A DNA stretch of 64,000 nt from NCBI RefSeq assembly GCF_001431425.1, contig NZ_LDJG01000014.1, positions 1 to 64,000 of the forward strand, in the 5' to 3' direction. The position numbers were made by a program, and so were the translations under genes. The notes under the pieces were generated by a model. That model was not told the origin of the DNA, ran no database searches, and saw nothing but the letters and a program-made list of their open reading frames with translations. Position 1 is the first letter of the stretch, and each line of letters opens with the position of its first letter. Positions 9,801 to 18,339 of this stretch are shown here, piece after piece. Source of the DNA: Stenotrophomonas nitritireducens (GTDB lineage Bacteria; Pseudomonadota; Gammaproteobacteria; Xanthomonadales; Xanthomonadaceae).

Positions 9801-10689
9801 CGACAACCCGGAAGCGGCCGACCAGGAACGCGCGGTCGCGCGCAGCTTCAATGCGCCGGGGCTGAAGCCGAAGCTGGCGTTCGACGCGGCCGAGGATGTC
9901 GCCGCGCCGTTCATCGCCACGGGCGCGCGGCCGAAGGTGGCGATCCTGCGCGAGCAGGGCGTCAACGGCCAGATCGAGATGGCCAACATCTTCGAGCGCG
10001 CCGGTTTCGACGCCTTTGACGTGCACATGAGCGACCTGATCGCAGGCCGCGTGCAGTTGGCCGATTTCCGCGGCATCGCCGCCTGTGGCGGTTTCAGCTA
10101 CGGCGACGTGCTGGGCGCGGGCCGCGGCTGGGCGACCTCGATCCTGGAGCGTCCTGCGCTGCGCGAGGCATTCGCCGCGTTCTTCGCGCGCCCGGACACC
10201 TTCGCCCTGGGCGTGTGCAACGGCTGCCAGATGATGAGCCAGCTCAAGGACATCATTCCCGGTGCGGAGCACTGGCCGAAGTTCCTACGCAACCGCAGCG
10301 AGCAGTTCGAGGCCCGTACCGCGCTGCTGGAGGTGGTGGAGTCGCCGTCGATCCTGCTGCGCGGCATGGCCGGCTCGCGGCTGCCGGTGGCGGTGGCGCA
10401 CGGCGAAGGCCGCGCCGAGTTCGACAGCGCGGTGGACCAGGCCGCGGTCGACGTGGCGCTGCGCTACATCGATGGCGACGGCAAGGCCGACCCGCAGTAC
10501 CCGCTGAACCCGAACGGCTCGCCGGACGGCATCACCGGCCTGACCACCCGCGACGGCCGCGTCACCATCCTGATGCCGCACCCGGAGCGCACCCCGCGCA
10601 CGCTCAACCTGAGCTGGGCGCCGAAGGGCTGGGGCGAGGATTCGCCATGGCTGCGCATGTTCCGCAACGCGCGGGTGTGGTGCGGCTGA
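6808..10689 (+). CDS. purL: Phosphoribosylformylglycinamidine synthase PurL
   Basis: Fourth step of de novo purine synthesis: FGAR + Gln + ATP to FGAM. This is the large single-chain enzyme (1293 residues, as in other gammaproteobacteria) with an N-terminal PurS-like domain, a linker, two AIRS-like catalytic halves (for example [51 protein letters not shown]) and a C-terminal glutaminase. Its triad is visible: Cys1137 ([11 protein letters not shown]), His1258 and Glu1260 (MPHPERT). The start ATG at 6808 ([13 protein letters not shown]) matches the usual N-terminus; in-frame codons upstream read through the promoter and repeats. It is monocistronic, with REPs on both sides. Confidence 0.98.
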   Translation: MIVLEGAAALSPFRRERLESRLQSIAADLRITGAWHVYFIQAADAAAVDQAVLGRILQGQPQPAAAAADTVSRYVVPRLGTLSPWSSKASELVRGAGLPIQRVERGTRIDLAGWPSDPAKQAAVARLLHDAMTQSLLTGIEQAQALFTSPARGQLERIALADLEAANKRLGLALADDEIDYLRRRYAELGRDPSDVELMMFAQANSEHCRHKIFNASWTIDGREQDRSLFRMIKNTHQQTPQHTLSAYSDNAAVIEGEPAARYRPDPASGKYRSEAVVPSAFQIKVETHNHPTAIAPFPGASTGAGGEIRDEGATGRGGKPKAGLTGFSVSHLRIPTLPQPWEAPRALNPRMAPALDIMLDGPLGGAAFNNEFGRPNLLGYFRSFELPEDGITRAYDKPIMLAGGLGAIDRVQVDKLKLQDGDIVIVLGGPAMLIGLGGGAASSVASGESAEDLDFASVQRDNPEMERRCQEVIDRCVAMGTGNPIKFFHDVGAGGLSNAIPELLHDSGVGGVIDLGKVPTDDPSLSPLELWCNESQERYVLGIPAGRLAEFTDICARERCPFAAVGIATAEERLVVAYGATPGNVPADAPIDLPMDVLFGKAPKMHRDTAHPAAPRWPALKTAGIDLHDAGLRVLAHPTVASKSFLVTIGDRSVGGLAAREQMIGPWQLPMADVAITLAGFDTWAGEAMSLGERTPLALLDAAASARMAVGEAITNLCAAPVTSLDTVKLSANWMAACGHDGEDALLYDAVKAVGMELCPQLDISIPVGKDSLSMQAQWQADGKAEKSVSPVSLVISAFAPVVDARQQLTPLLDRDTESELWLIGLGAGKQRLGGSILAQTQADHSALPAFAGEVPDLDDPERLRGFFELIRDAREAGLLLAYHDRSDGGAFAALCEMSFASRLGLDIVLDAWGDDPFRSLFNEELGAVVQIAREDRAAFADLVERHALTECAQRIARPTTAPVVRVQLEGETLVEWRWEELFDAWWSVTHAMQKLRDNPEAADQERAVARSFNAPGLKPKLAFDAAEDVAAPFIATGARPKVAILREQGVNGQIEMANIFERAGFDAFDVHMSDLIAGRVQLADFRGIAACGGFSYGDVLGAGRGWATSILERPALREAFAAFFARPDTFALGVCNGCQMMSQLKDIIPGAEHWPKFLRNRSEQFEARTALLEVVESPSILLRGMAGSRLPVAVAHGEGRAEFDSAVDQAAVDVALRYIDGDGKADPQYPLNPNGSPDGITGLTTRDGRVTILMPHPERTPRTLNLSWAPKGWGEDSPWLRMFRNARVWCG

Positions 10690-10744
10690 TCCGGCCGTGC
10701 CGGCGCCGGGCCTGCGGAAAGCCGCATGCCCGGCCTTGCTCCCC

Positions 10745-10858
10745 GTAGGAGCGGCTTCAGCCGCGATGGGGCTGTCCCGCTGCATTCGCCGCAGTGCCGC
10801 GCAGGTGTTGAACGCGGCATATGCTTGAAAGCCTCCTCGCGGCTGAAGCCGCTCCTAC
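10745..10858. repeat. Inverted pair of GTAG REPs (family C)
   Basis: A plus-strand element at 10745-10766 (GTAGGAGCGGCTTCAGCCGC) and a minus-strand element at 10837-10858 (GCGGCTGAAGCCGCTCCTAC), facing each other 70 bp apart downstream of purL. The 279-bp purL-glycosyltransferase gap holds nothing else recognisable. Confidence 0.85.
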
Positions 10859-10968
10859 GGGTGCGCGCCGTTCCGGGCGGCTGCTAGAGTCCGGTGCGTC
10901 GGTACCAGGGAATCGCCGGTCGTGACCACTTCCGCACCATCCGTTCCACCCCATGCCGGGATCGCTGC

Positions 10969-11832
10969 ATGACCCTGCCGGTGATCCTGTTGCCGGTGGG
11001 AGTGGACGACGCGGCGCTCGATGCCTGCCTGGCGGCGCTTGAAGCGGCCACGCCGGCCGGTACGCCGATCTGGCTGGCCGACGACGCGCAGGGCGGGCCG
11101 CGCGTGCAGGCGGTGATCGAGCCGTGGCTGGCGCGCACCCAGCTGCAGGCCGAATACACGCGCCGGCCGCGCGCCATCGGCGAATCGGCGCACCTGGAGG
11201 AAATGCTGCAGGCCTGCGGCGACGCCGACGTGGCGGTACTGGCGCCCGATGCGCTGCCGCTGCCGGGCTGGCTGCAGCAGCTGTCCGATTGCCTCGCGCG
11301 CGATGCCTCCATCGCCACCGCCACGCCGTGGAGCAATGCCGGCGAGACCGTGGCCTGGCCGCGCGCGGGCGAATTGAATCCCCTGCCGTCGGATACCGCG
11401 CGGCTGGTACGGGCCTGCGCGTCGATGCCGCTGCTGCATCCGGAACTGCCCTCGGCCGTCACCCATGCGGTGCTGATCCGCGGCAGCGCGCGGCGTCGCG
11501 CCGGCGGGCTGGATACGAGCAGCTGCGCATCCTGGTATGCCGCACTGGTGGACCTGAGCCTGCGCATGAGCGGGCTGGGCTGGCGCAACGTGCTGTGCGA
11601 CAACGCCTTCGTCGGCCGCCACGACGAAGGCCGGCCCGCCGATGGCGACATGGAGGTGTTGGCCAGCCGCTGGCCGACCTGGACCGCACGCCTGGCCGGC
11701 TTCCTGATGGACGACCCGCTGCATGCGCATCGCCAGCACCTGCGCGCGTTGTGCGAGCAGGCGGCGATGCCGGCGCGGCAACCGGACCTGTTCGGCGATG
11801 GCGGCGAGCCGCCGGCGGAGGCGCTGCCGTGA
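10969..11832 (+). CDS. Family 2 glycosyltransferase-like protein (divergent)
   Basis: 287-residue soluble protein whose layout resembles a GT-A (GT2) fold. It has an N-terminal beta-strand VILLPVGVDDAALDACLAAL and a region LLQACGDADVAVLAPDALPLPGWLQQL that aligns with the nucleotide-sugar and DxD strand of GT2 enzymes, although a clean DxD is not present. The middle (ATPWSNAGETVAWP) and the C-terminal CDNAFVGRHDEG recall glycosyltransferases linked to rhamnan or O-antigen loci. No transmembrane segment or signal peptide is seen. The start ATG 10969 (MTLPVILLPVG) is preferred to an upstream one at 10894. Its stop overlaps the next gene's GTG. The substrate is unknown. Confidence 0.6.
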   Translation: MTLPVILLPVGVDDAALDACLAALEAATPAGTPIWLADDAQGGPRVQAVIEPWLARTQLQAEYTRRPRAIGESAHLEEMLQACGDADVAVLAPDALPLPGWLQQLSDCLARDASIATATPWSNAGETVAWPRAGELNPLPSDTARLVRACASMPLLHPELPSAVTHAVLIRGSARRRAGGLDTSSCASWYAALVDLSLRMSGLGWRNVLCDNAFVGRHDEGRPADGDMEVLASRWPTWTARLAGFLMDDPLHAHRQHLRALCEQAAMPARQPDLFGDGGEPPAEALP

Positions 11833-12668
11833 GCGCGTCCATCGCCGTCGTCGTCGTCAGCTACCAGAGCGCCGCGACGCTGGACGAGTGCCTGCAGCGG
11901 TTGCGCGGTGCGCGCGACGTGGCGCAGATCCGGGTGGTGGACAACGCCTCCGGCGATGGCTCGCTCGGCATCGCCCAGCGCCACGCCCTGGCCGATGCGC
12001 GCGTACGCTTCATCGCCAATCCGGACAATCCCGGTTTCGCCACCGCCTGCAACCAGGGCGCGTGGGACAGCGACGCGCCGTGGCTTGCCTTCGTCAATCC
12101 CGACCTGATGGTCGAGGCCGATACGCTGGCGCGCCTGCGCGATCTCGGCCTGCCGCTGGGCGACTGCCTGCTCGGCGTCGAGCAGGTCGACGAGCAGGGG
12201 CGGCCGGACGCCGCGGTGCGCCGCCGCGATCCCGACTTCGCTGCGATGCTGCGCAATCCGGCGGCTGGTGCGCGGCTGGCGGTGGCCGCCGATCCGGCGC
12301 AGCCGCTGCAGCCGGTGCCGGCCCTGTCCGGCGCGCTGCTGCTGATGCCGCGCGCGCTGTTCGAGCGCATCGGCGGCTGGGATGGGGGCTACCGGCTGCA
12401 TGCCGAGGACCTGGACCTGTGCCGGCGCGCGCGTGAGGCCGGGGCGATGGTGGCCGTCGCCAACGAACTGGCGGTGCTGCACGTGCGCGGGGTGTCCAGC
12501 CGCGCGCGGCCGTTCTTCGTGGAATGGCACAAGCATCGCGGGCTGTGGCGCTATTTCCGCAAGTTCGAGGCGCCGCGGCGCGGTCTGCCGGTGCGCGCCG
12601 CGGTGTGGTGCGCGATCTGGGCGCATGCGGCCGTGCAGGTTCCCAGGCTGCTGCTGCGCCGCCGATAG
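11829..12668 (+). CDS. Family 2 glycosyltransferase (rhamnosyltransferase-like)
   Basis: 279-residue GT2 enzyme starting with GTG that overlaps the previous stop (GTGA), so the two genes are translationally coupled. The GT-A fold motifs are clear: SIAVVVVSYQSAATLDECL, VVDNASGDGS, the NxGF block PDNPGFATACNQG, the metal-binding region FVNPDLMV, and the acceptor/ED motif LHAEDLDLCRRAREAG. This is the pattern of WbbL/RfbF-like dTDP-rhamnosyltransferases, inferred from motif order only. It lacks the membrane helices of a processive synthase. It lies 0.3 kb upstream of the first cellulose cluster on the same strand, but an independent promoter-like element lies between, so a functional link is not shown. 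Confidence 0.78.
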   Translation: MSASIAVVVVSYQSAATLDECLQRLRGARDVAQIRVVDNASGDGSLGIAQRHALADARVRFIANPDNPGFATACNQGAWDSDAPWLAFVNPDLMVEADTLARLRDLGLPLGDCLLGVEQVDEQGRPDAAVRRRDPDFAAMLRNPAAGARLAVAADPAQPLQPVPALSGALLLMPRALFERIGGWDGGYRLHAEDLDLCRRAREAGAMVAVANELAVLHVRGVSSRARPFFVEWHKHRGLWRYFRKFEAPRRGLPVRAAVWCAIWAHAAVQVPRLLLRRR

Positions 12669-12872
12669 CCGGCTTTCCTGGCCGGGCCGCGGCCCGTACC
12701 GGCGCGACAGCTTCATCTCTGCGGCATTTCCGGTGCCATCGCGCAAAGGCGGCGCCATCTGGCCGGGGTTCTCTTACGGTCGTGTGTTTAGCTGTGCCAT
12801 CCCCGTGGAAAATGATGGCGCGGCGGCATGGGTCTGTCGCGTTGGTTGCTTCATGGGCCGGAAATGAAAGTG

Positions 12873-12881
12873 TGATCTAAT
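12873..12881 (+). promoter_or_regulatory. Candidate extended -10 promoter of the bcsDPABZC cluster
   Basis: TGATCTAAT is a TGn extended -10 with five of six consensus bases, placed before an AT-rich stretch (CAATTGTTTTTTTG) that stands out in this GC-rich sequence. No good -35 is seen, as expected for extended -10 promoters. The expected start near 12888 gives a leader of about 30 nt to a small ORF at 12920. TGTGA at 12871-12875 also forms half of a CRP/Clp-like site whose other half (CCGCA) is poor. Otherwise the 310-bp gap 12669-12978 shows only a 12-bp palindrome (GGGCCGCGGCCC) after the glycosyltransferase. Confidence 0.42.
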
Positions 12882-12919
12882 CCGCAATTGTTTTTTTGTG
12901 GTTCGCGAGAGAGGGCGGG

Positions 12920-12982
12920 ATGGGCAGCGTAGGCAAGGTGCCGGTGCACGAGGGAGTGATGCACAAGGGAGTGATCCGGTGA
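12920..12982 (+). CDS. Candidate 20-residue leader peptide overlapping the bcsD start
   Basis: ATG at 12920 after GAGGGCGGG opens a 20-codon frame (MGSVGKVP...KGVIR) whose TGA overlaps the GTG start of bcsD (GTGA). It contains two copies of AGGGAGTGAT, at 12951-12960 and 12966-12975, 15 bp apart. Both are Shine-Dalgarno-like: the first sits before an internal ATG (12959), the second before the bcsD GTG. The frame could couple or meter translation of bcsD, or be a chance consequence of a duplicated ribosome-binding site. No known peptide is recognised. Confidence 0.35.
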   Translation: MGSVGKVPVHEGVMHKGVIR

Positions 12983-13437
12983 ATCCGGCAGAGTTGCTCG
13001 ATGGTTACCGCGACCGTTCCTGTGCCCGGCAGTGGCGCGGTTTCCTGCGCGCGATGGCGGCCGAATTCGGCCAGGCGCTGCCGGATGAAGAGTCGGCACG
13101 CCTCATGGCGCGTATCGGCCAGCGTTTTGCCGACGCCCATCCATTGCCGCCCGCAGCCACGGTCGAGGCCCTGCAGGCGTCGGTCAATGCCGTCTGGAGC
13201 GAATGCGAGTGGGGATGGGCGGCGTTCGAGGAACGCCACGACCAGCTGCGCATCGTGCATGCCTGTTCGCCGTTTGCCGTGGCGCTGGGGCCGGGCAACG
13301 GCTGGCAGCACGGCTTCCTCGAAGGCGCCTACCGTCATTGGCTGCGCGCTGCCGGCATGTTGGCCGTTCTCGACGTCCGCCACCTGGCGACGGAGAACCG
13401 CGACCTTTCGATCTTCACCGTTGCGCGGGTGTTCTGA
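12979..13437 (+). CDS. bcsD: Cellulose synthase subunit BcsD
   Basis: Cytoplasmic accessory protein of type I cellulose systems; in Komagataeibacter BcsD forms ring-like octamers that help line up synthase complexes for crystalline ribbons. The length of 152 residues fits the roughly 156 of the family. The recognisable pattern is QWRGFLRAMAAEFGQAL near the N-terminus, ESARLMARIGQRFA, a central WSECEWGWAAFEERHDQLRIVHACSPF, then WQHGFLEGAYRHWLRAAGM. No signal peptide or membrane segment is seen, as expected. It starts with GTG at 12979, preceded by AAGGGAG at an 8-nt distance. It is the first full gene of cluster 1, followed within 25 bp by the BcsP-like gene. The call rests on these motifs plus context. 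Confidence 0.88.
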   Translation: MNPAELLDGYRDRSCARQWRGFLRAMAAEFGQALPDEESARLMARIGQRFADAHPLPPAATVEALQASVNAVWSECEWGWAAFEERHDQLRIVHACSPFAVALGPGNGWQHGFLEGAYRHWLRAAGMLAVLDVRHLATENRDLSIFTVARVF

Positions 13438-13459
13438 CGATGGAAAAGGTGTGTGTGGC

Positions 13460-13780
13460 ATGAGCAGAGATCATTCGATGGGCCCCCCGGGATGCGACGA
13501 CGACGTGGCGGGGCTGTTCATGAAGCTTGGCGACGGCAAGGGAAGGCCGGAGTACCGGGATTTCCCCGAGGCCGCCCTGCCCCAGCCCACGGCGGCGGCA
13601 CGACCGGCCAAAGCGGCGGCGGACGTGCTGGTCCCGCAGGAAGCGGGTATGCCCCCGACGCCGGCTGCCGGCGCCGCCGTGGCGGCGGACACGCCGCTGT
13701 CGCAGTTGTTCCGCAGGCTTGCCGAGACCGGCGGAGCCATCGCGGATGACAGTCCCCTGATCCGGCTGCGCGGGCAGTAG
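13460..13780 (+). CDS. bcsP: BcsP-type Ala/Pro-rich partner of BcsD
   Basis: 106-residue hydrophilic, Ala/Pro-rich protein. An N-terminal motif DDDVAGLFMKLGDGKGRPEY resembles the conserved D-[VI]-x-x-LF-x-[KR]-x-G...Y start of BcsP proteins. A disordered linker rich in Ala, Pro and Val spans residues 38-80, and the C-terminal block TPLSQLFRRLAE matches the short PLxxLFxRL segment seen in Pro-rich BcsD partners (BcsO, BcsP, BcsH families). In those systems such proteins hold BcsD assemblies together; that role here is inferred. The start is uncertain: ATG 13460, or GTG 13451 in the same frame, which has the better-placed AAAAGG. A seven-codon frame from 13440 ends on the ATG (ATGA). Confidence 0.65.
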   Translation: MSRDHSMGPPGCDDDVAGLFMKLGDGKGRPEYRDFPEAALPQPTAAARPAKAAADVLVPQEAGMPPTPAAGAAVAADTPLSQLFRRLAETGGAIADDSPLIRLRGQ

Positions 13781-13871
13781 GCGAAGGGGCTCCAACGCCG
13801 GGGAGGGACGCCGTGGAGGCGGGCCCGGACCGGCATGGCCGCCCCGACCGGGCGGCGCAGAGGGGTAAACC

Positions 13872-16022
13872 ATGAGACTTTCGATCAGACCCGAGGGCTC
13901 GCAGGCTCTGGCCCGCATTGCCTTGGCCGCACTGGTGCTGGTGGGCGTGTTGCTCATCGCCTTCGTCGTCACCGTGCCGTTGAACGTGGCGCAGCAGTTG
14001 CTGTTCTCGCTGGCGGTGTTCGTCATCGGCCTGTGCCTGCGCCGCGCCAGCAACCGCATCGTGCCGCTGGTGCTGATGGGGCTGTCGCTGGTCATGTCCA
14101 GCCGCTACATGTGGTGGCGCCTGACCGAAACCATGGGCATGGGCAGCCTGGTCGACCTGACCCTGGGCTTCGGCCTGGTCATGGCCGAGGTCTACGCGTT
14201 CGTGGTGCTGGTGCTGGGCTATTTCCAGGTGGCGTGGCCGCTGCACCGCCGTTCGCTGCCGCTGCCCGAGGACCAGTCGCAGTGGCCGACGGTGGACGTG
14301 TTCATTCCCACCTACAACGAGCCGCTGTCGGTGGTGCGCACCACCATCCTTGCGGCGACGGTGATGGACTGGCCGGCCGGCAAGCTGAAGATCCACCTGC
14401 TCGACGATGGCCGCCGCGAGGAGTTCCGCCAGTTCTGCGAGGAAGTGGGGGTGAACTATGTCACCCGCACCAACAACAACCACGCCAAGGCCGGCAACAT
14501 CAACGCCGCGTTGAAGAAGAGCGACGGCGAATACGTCGCCATCTTCGATTGCGACCACGTGCCGACACGCTCCTTCCTGCAGATGTCGATGGGCTGGTTC
14601 CTGCACGACTCTCGGCTGGCGGTAGTGCAGACCCCGCACTATTTCTTCTCCGCCGATCCGTTCGAGCGCAACCTGGGCACCTTCGGCAAGGTGCCCAACG
14701 AGGGCGAGCTGTTCTACGGCCTGCTGCAGGACGGCAACGACGCCTGGGACGCCACGTTCTTCTGCGGCTCGTGCGCGGTGATCAAGCGCGCGCCGCTGGA
14801 GGAAGTGGGCGGCGTCGCGGTGGAGACGGTGACCGAGGACGCGCATACCGCCATCCGCCTGCACCGCGCCGGCTACCGCAGCGCCTACATCCCGGTGCCG
14901 CAGGCCGCCGGCCTGGCCACCGAGAGCCTGTCGGCGCACGTGGGCCAGCGCACGCGCTGGGCGCGCGGCATGGCGCAGATCTTCCGCGTCGACAATCCGA
15001 TGCTGGGACGCGGCCTGAGCCTGGTGCAGCGCATCTGCTACACCAACGCGATGCTGCACTTCTTCTACGGACTGCCGCGCATCATCTTCCTGACCGCGCC
15101 GCTGGCCTTCCTGTTCTTCGGCGCGCACGTCATCCACGCCTCGGCGCTGATGATCTTCGCCTATGCCCTGCCGCACCTGGCGCAGGCCAGCCTGACCAAC
15201 CTGCGCATCCAGGGCGCGCATCGCCACCTGCTGTGGAACGAGGTGTACGAGACGGCGCTGGCCTGGTACATCCTGCGGCCGACGCTCATGGCGGTGATCA
15301 ACCCGCGGCTGGGCAAGTTCAACGTCACCGCCAAGGGCGGCCTGGTCCACAAGAGTTATTTCGACGCGCAGATCGCGCGCCCCTACCTGCTGCTGCTCCT
15401 GCTCAACCTGGTCGGCGTGGTCGCCGGCATCGTCAGGCTGGTGCTGGCCGACAGCAGCGGCGAGGTCAACACCATCTGGCTCAACCTGGGCTGGACCCTC
15501 TACAACATGATCATGCTCGGCGCGGTGATCGCCACCTGCAGCGAACAGCGCCAGATCCGCCGCGCCCACCGCGTACCGCTGGAAATGAAGGCGGTGCTGC
15601 ACCTGCCCGACGGCCAGGCGCTGCCGTGCAGTACGGTCGATTTCTCCACCGGCGGCATGGCCATCCGCCTGGACCAGCCGCAGCCGGTACAGCCGGACAC
15701 GGCGGTGGAAATCGAGCTGCGCCATCGCCAGCGCAGCCACCGCCTGCCGGCCGTGGTGCGTCACGACCGCGATGCGCAGGGGCTGAGCCTGCAGTTCGGC
15801 GAGCTGAGCGTCGAACAGGAGCGCTGGCTGATCGCCTCCACTTTCGCCCGCGCCGACATCTGGGTTTCGCTGTGGGGCCGGCACGAGCGCGACACCTTCC
15901 TGCGCTCGCTGTCCGACGTGCTCCGCGCCAGCCTCAGGGGCTTCCACCGCCTGGGCCGATTCGTCATCACCAGGGGGCGCTACGACGGCCAGTCCCAGCC
16001 CGCTCCCGGAGAAACCGCATGA
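13872..16022 (+). CDS. bcsA: Cellulose synthase catalytic subunit BcsA (cluster 1)
   Basis: Inner-membrane UDP-glucose beta-1,4-glucosyltransferase that polymerises and extrudes cellulose. The protein has 716 residues: N-terminal membrane helices (about 12-120), a GT2 domain with DDG (178-180), DCDH (226-229), the FFCGS loop (about 297), TED (321-323) and QRTRW (359-363), further helices (about 385-560), then a PilZ domain with RRAHR (563-567) and DFSTGG (590-595), the c-di-GMP-binding RxxxR and [DN]xSxxG. All catalytic and allosteric residues are present, so it should be active and c-di-GMP dependent. It lacks the N-terminal extension of about 150 residues found in the second BcsA of this window. 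The start ATG 13872 follows AGAGGGG. The stop overlaps bcsB (ATGA). Confidence 0.98.
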   Translation: MRLSIRPEGSQALARIALAALVLVGVLLIAFVVTVPLNVAQQLLFSLAVFVIGLCLRRASNRIVPLVLMGLSLVMSSRYMWWRLTETMGMGSLVDLTLGFGLVMAEVYAFVVLVLGYFQVAWPLHRRSLPLPEDQSQWPTVDVFIPTYNEPLSVVRTTILAATVMDWPAGKLKIHLLDDGRREEFRQFCEEVGVNYVTRTNNNHAKAGNINAALKKSDGEYVAIFDCDHVPTRSFLQMSMGWFLHDSRLAVVQTPHYFFSADPFERNLGTFGKVPNEGELFYGLLQDGNDAWDATFFCGSCAVIKRAPLEEVGGVAVETVTEDAHTAIRLHRAGYRSAYIPVPQAAGLATESLSAHVGQRTRWARGMAQIFRVDNPMLGRGLSLVQRICYTNAMLHFFYGLPRIIFLTAPLAFLFFGAHVIHASALMIFAYALPHLAQASLTNLRIQGAHRHLLWNEVYETALAWYILRPTLMAVINPRLGKFNVTAKGGLVHKSYFDAQIARPYLLLLLLNLVGVVAGIVRLVLADSSGEVNTIWLNLGWTLYNMIMLGAVIATCSEQRQIRRAHRVPLEMKAVLHLPDGQALPCSTVDFSTGGMAIRLDQPQPVQPDTAVEIELRHRQRSHRLPAVVRHDRDAQGLSLQFGELSVEQERWLIASTFARADIWVSLWGRHERDTFLRSLSDVLRASLRGFHRLGRFVITRGRYDGQSQPAPGETA

Positions 16023-18337
16023 AGCATTGCCTGCACACACCGCTGATTCCCGCCGCGCGGGCGCGCTGCGCCTCGCTGGCGTTCGCACTGGCCCTGGTGG
16101 CCGGCGCCGCCCACGCGCAGACGCTGGGCAGCATGCCGCCGCCGCCGGGCCTGCAGGCCGAGCCCGCCGCCGCCGCGCCGCCGGCGCCGGGGTTGCCGCT
16201 GCAGCGCAGCCGCTCCACGCTCAAGCAGCTGGGGCTGGATTACGAGGTGACCCTGCGCGGCATCCAGGGCACGGCCGGCATTCCGTTCTCGATCCGCAGC
16301 GACCAGGTCGTCGACCACGCCGCGCTGCACCTGAAATACACCTATTCGCCGGCGCTGCTGCCCGACCTGTCGCACCTTCGCGTCACCGTCAACGACGTGA
16401 CCGTGGCGACGCTGCCGGTATCGGTGGAGGAGGCCGGCCGGCCGGTGGAGCGCGATGTCGCCATCGACCCGCGCCTGGTGACCGACTACAACCGCGTCAA
16501 CCTGCAGCTGATCGGCCATTACACCCGCGAGTGCGAGGACCCGGACCACACCAGCCTGTGGGCCAACATCGACAGCGCCAGCTATCTGGAACTGGGCTGG
16601 CTGCCGCTGCCGCTGAGCAACGACCTGGCGCTGCTGCCGGTGCCGTTCTTCGACTCGCGCGACACCCGCCGGCTCGAACTGCCGTTCGTGTTCGCCGGGC
16701 AGCCGGCCAATGGCCAGCTGCAGGCCGCCGGCATCGTGTCCTCGTGGTTCGGCGCGCTGGCCGGCTACCGCGGCGCGATGTTCCCGGTCTCGACCGGCGC
16801 GCTGCCGGCGCGCGGCAACGCCGTGGTCGTGGCGACGCCGCGCAACCTGCCGGCCGGGCTGGCGCTGCCCGAGGTGGCGGGGCCGACGCTGGCGGTGCTC
16901 AGCAACCCCAACGATGCCGGCGGCAAGCTGCTGCTGGTGCTGGGCCGCGACGACGCCGAACTGCGCGCGGCGGCCACCGCGCTGGCGCTGGGGGCGCCGT
17001 TGTCCGGCGCCAGCGCCACCCTGCGCGACGTCAAGGAGGCCGCGCCGCGCAAGCCCTACGACGCGCCGAACTGGGTGCCCAGCGATCGCCCGGTGCGTTT
17101 TTCCGAACTGGTGCGCAGCACCAGCGAGCTCAACGTGGTGGGTTACAACCCGGACCTGATCCGCATCGGCCTGCAACTGCCGCCGGACCTGTTCGTGTGG
17201 CGCAAGGACGGCATCCCGGTGGACCTGCGCTACCGCTACACCCTGCCCGAAGGCGCGGACAAGTCGGCGCTGAACATCAGCATCAACGATGCCTTCGTCA
17301 CCACGCTGCCGCTCAACGGCCGGCCGCTGGCGACCTCGGTGCCGCGGCAGATGTGGCAGAAGCTGGGCGCGCGTGGCGCGATGCCGATCCAGCAGCCGCT
17401 GCTGCTGCCGACCGGGCCGCTGTCGGCGAGCAGCCAGCTGCGTTTCCACTTCTTCTTCGACCGCCCGCGCGCGGAGGAATGCAAGAACACCTTCCCGGAC
17501 GTGTCGGCCTCGATCGACGATTCCTCCACCATCGACCTGAGCGGCTTCGCGCACTACATGGCGATGCCGAACCTGGCCGCCTTCGGCAATGCCGGCTTCC
17601 CCTTCACGCGCCTGGCCGACCTGTCCGGCAGCGCGCTGGTGATGCCGGACAACGCCAATGGCGATGACGTGGCCAACGCGCTGGCGCTGCTGGGCCGCAT
17701 GGGCGCCTCGACCGGCTACCCGGCGCTGCGCACGCGCTTCATCCAGGCGCGGCAGGTCGACGAACACGCCGACCAGGACCTGCTGGTGCTCGGCTCGCGC
17801 CGCAGCCAGCCGCTGTTCGCGCGCTGGGCCGCGGCGATGCCTGTGGGCGATGGTGCGCAGGTGCGCCGCTTCGGCCTTTCGGACTGGCTGTTCAACAAGA
17901 TGCCGGCGTTCCTTTCCGCGGACGCGCGCCGTACCGACCTGCCGACCGTGGCCGAGGTCGGTGTGCGCCCGGAACCGGGCGACGTGCTGCTGATGGGCTT
18001 CGAATCGCCGTTGCGCAAGGGCCGCAGCGTGGTGGCGCTGATGGCCGACGAGCCGGGCCATGTCAGCCGCCTGTTCGAGGCGTGGTTCGATCCGGAGCGC
18101 CTGCGCGGCTTCCAGGGCAGCGTGGTCCTGCTGCACGGCGAGAAGGTGCGCAGCCTGGCCGGCAACCAGACCTATTACGTCGGCGAGCTGCCGCCGCTGC
18201 TGGCCCTGCGCTGGTTCTTCGCGCACCACCCGCTGTGGATGGCGCTGGGCGTGGGTCTGGTGTGCCTGCTGCTGGCGATGCTGGCCGGCTGGCTGCTGCG
18301 CCGGCATGCGCGCGCGCGGTTGAAGGTGGCCGGCTGA
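16019..18337 (+). CDS. bcsB: Cellulose synthase periplasmic subunit BcsB (cluster 1)
   Basis: Membrane-anchored periplasmic partner of BcsA that guides the nascent glucan. The protein has 772 residues: a signal peptide (cleavage likely after AGAAHA, about residue 36), a Pro/Ala-rich spacer with PPPPG, and repeated carbohydrate-binding and flavodoxin-like domains (SFALHLKYTYSPALLPDLSHLRV-type strand pattern; LIGHYTRECEDPDHTSLWANI; KPYDAPNWVPSDRPVRFSEL; DLSGFAHYMAMPNLAAFGNAGFPFTR). A C-terminal transmembrane helix (MALGVGLVCLLLAMLAGWLL) would dock on BcsA. The ATG lies inside the bcsA stop, so both should be made in equal amounts. It is clearly homologous to, but well diverged from, the cluster 2 copy. 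Confidence 0.96.
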   Translation: MKHCLHTPLIPAARARCASLAFALALVAGAAHAQTLGSMPPPPGLQAEPAAAAPPAPGLPLQRSRSTLKQLGLDYEVTLRGIQGTAGIPFSIRSDQVVDHAALHLKYTYSPALLPDLSHLRVTVNDVTVATLPVSVEEAGRPVERDVAIDPRLVTDYNRVNLQLIGHYTRECEDPDHTSLWANIDSASYLELGWLPLPLSNDLALLPVPFFDSRDTRRLELPFVFAGQPANGQLQAAGIVSSWFGALAGYRGAMFPVSTGALPARGNAVVVATPRNLPAGLALPEVAGPTLAVLSNPNDAGGKLLLVLGRDDAELRAAATALALGAPLSGASATLRDVKEAAPRKPYDAPNWVPSDRPVRFSELVRSTSELNVVGYNPDLIRIGLQLPPDLFVWRKDGIPVDLRYRYTLPEGADKSALNISINDAFVTTLPLNGRPLATSVPRQMWQKLGARGAMPIQQPLLLPTGPLSASSQLRFHFFFDRPRAEECKNTFPDVSASIDDSSTIDLSGFAHYMAMPNLAAFGNAGFPFTRLADLSGSALVMPDNANGDDVANALALLGRMGASTGYPALRTRFIQARQVDEHADQDLLVLGSRRSQPLFARWAAAMPVGDGAQVRRFGLSDWLFNKMPAFLSADARRTDLPTVAEVGVRPEPGDVLLMGFESPLRKGRSVVALMADEPGHVSRLFEAWFDPERLRGFQGSVVLLHGEKVRSLAGNQTYYVGELPPLLALRWFFAHHPLWMALGVGLVCLLLAMLAGWLLRRHARARLKVAG

Positions 18338-18339
18338 GC

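Noticed and set aside
5497..10272. Very long open frame (about 1590 codons) on the minus strand opposite purL
   Set aside because: Antisense shadow caused by high GC at third codon positions; the composition is Ala/Arg/His/Gln-rich with no domain, while purL on the plus strand is unmistakable.
12871..12886. CRP/Clp site upstream of bcsD
   Set aside because: Only the TGTGA half fits; the other half is CCGCA rather than TCACA.
12885..12899. T-run (CAATTGTTTTTTTG) as a terminator before bcsD
   Set aside because: No stem of useful strength directly upstream; it sits just downstream of a -10-like element and is better read as the initial transcribed region.
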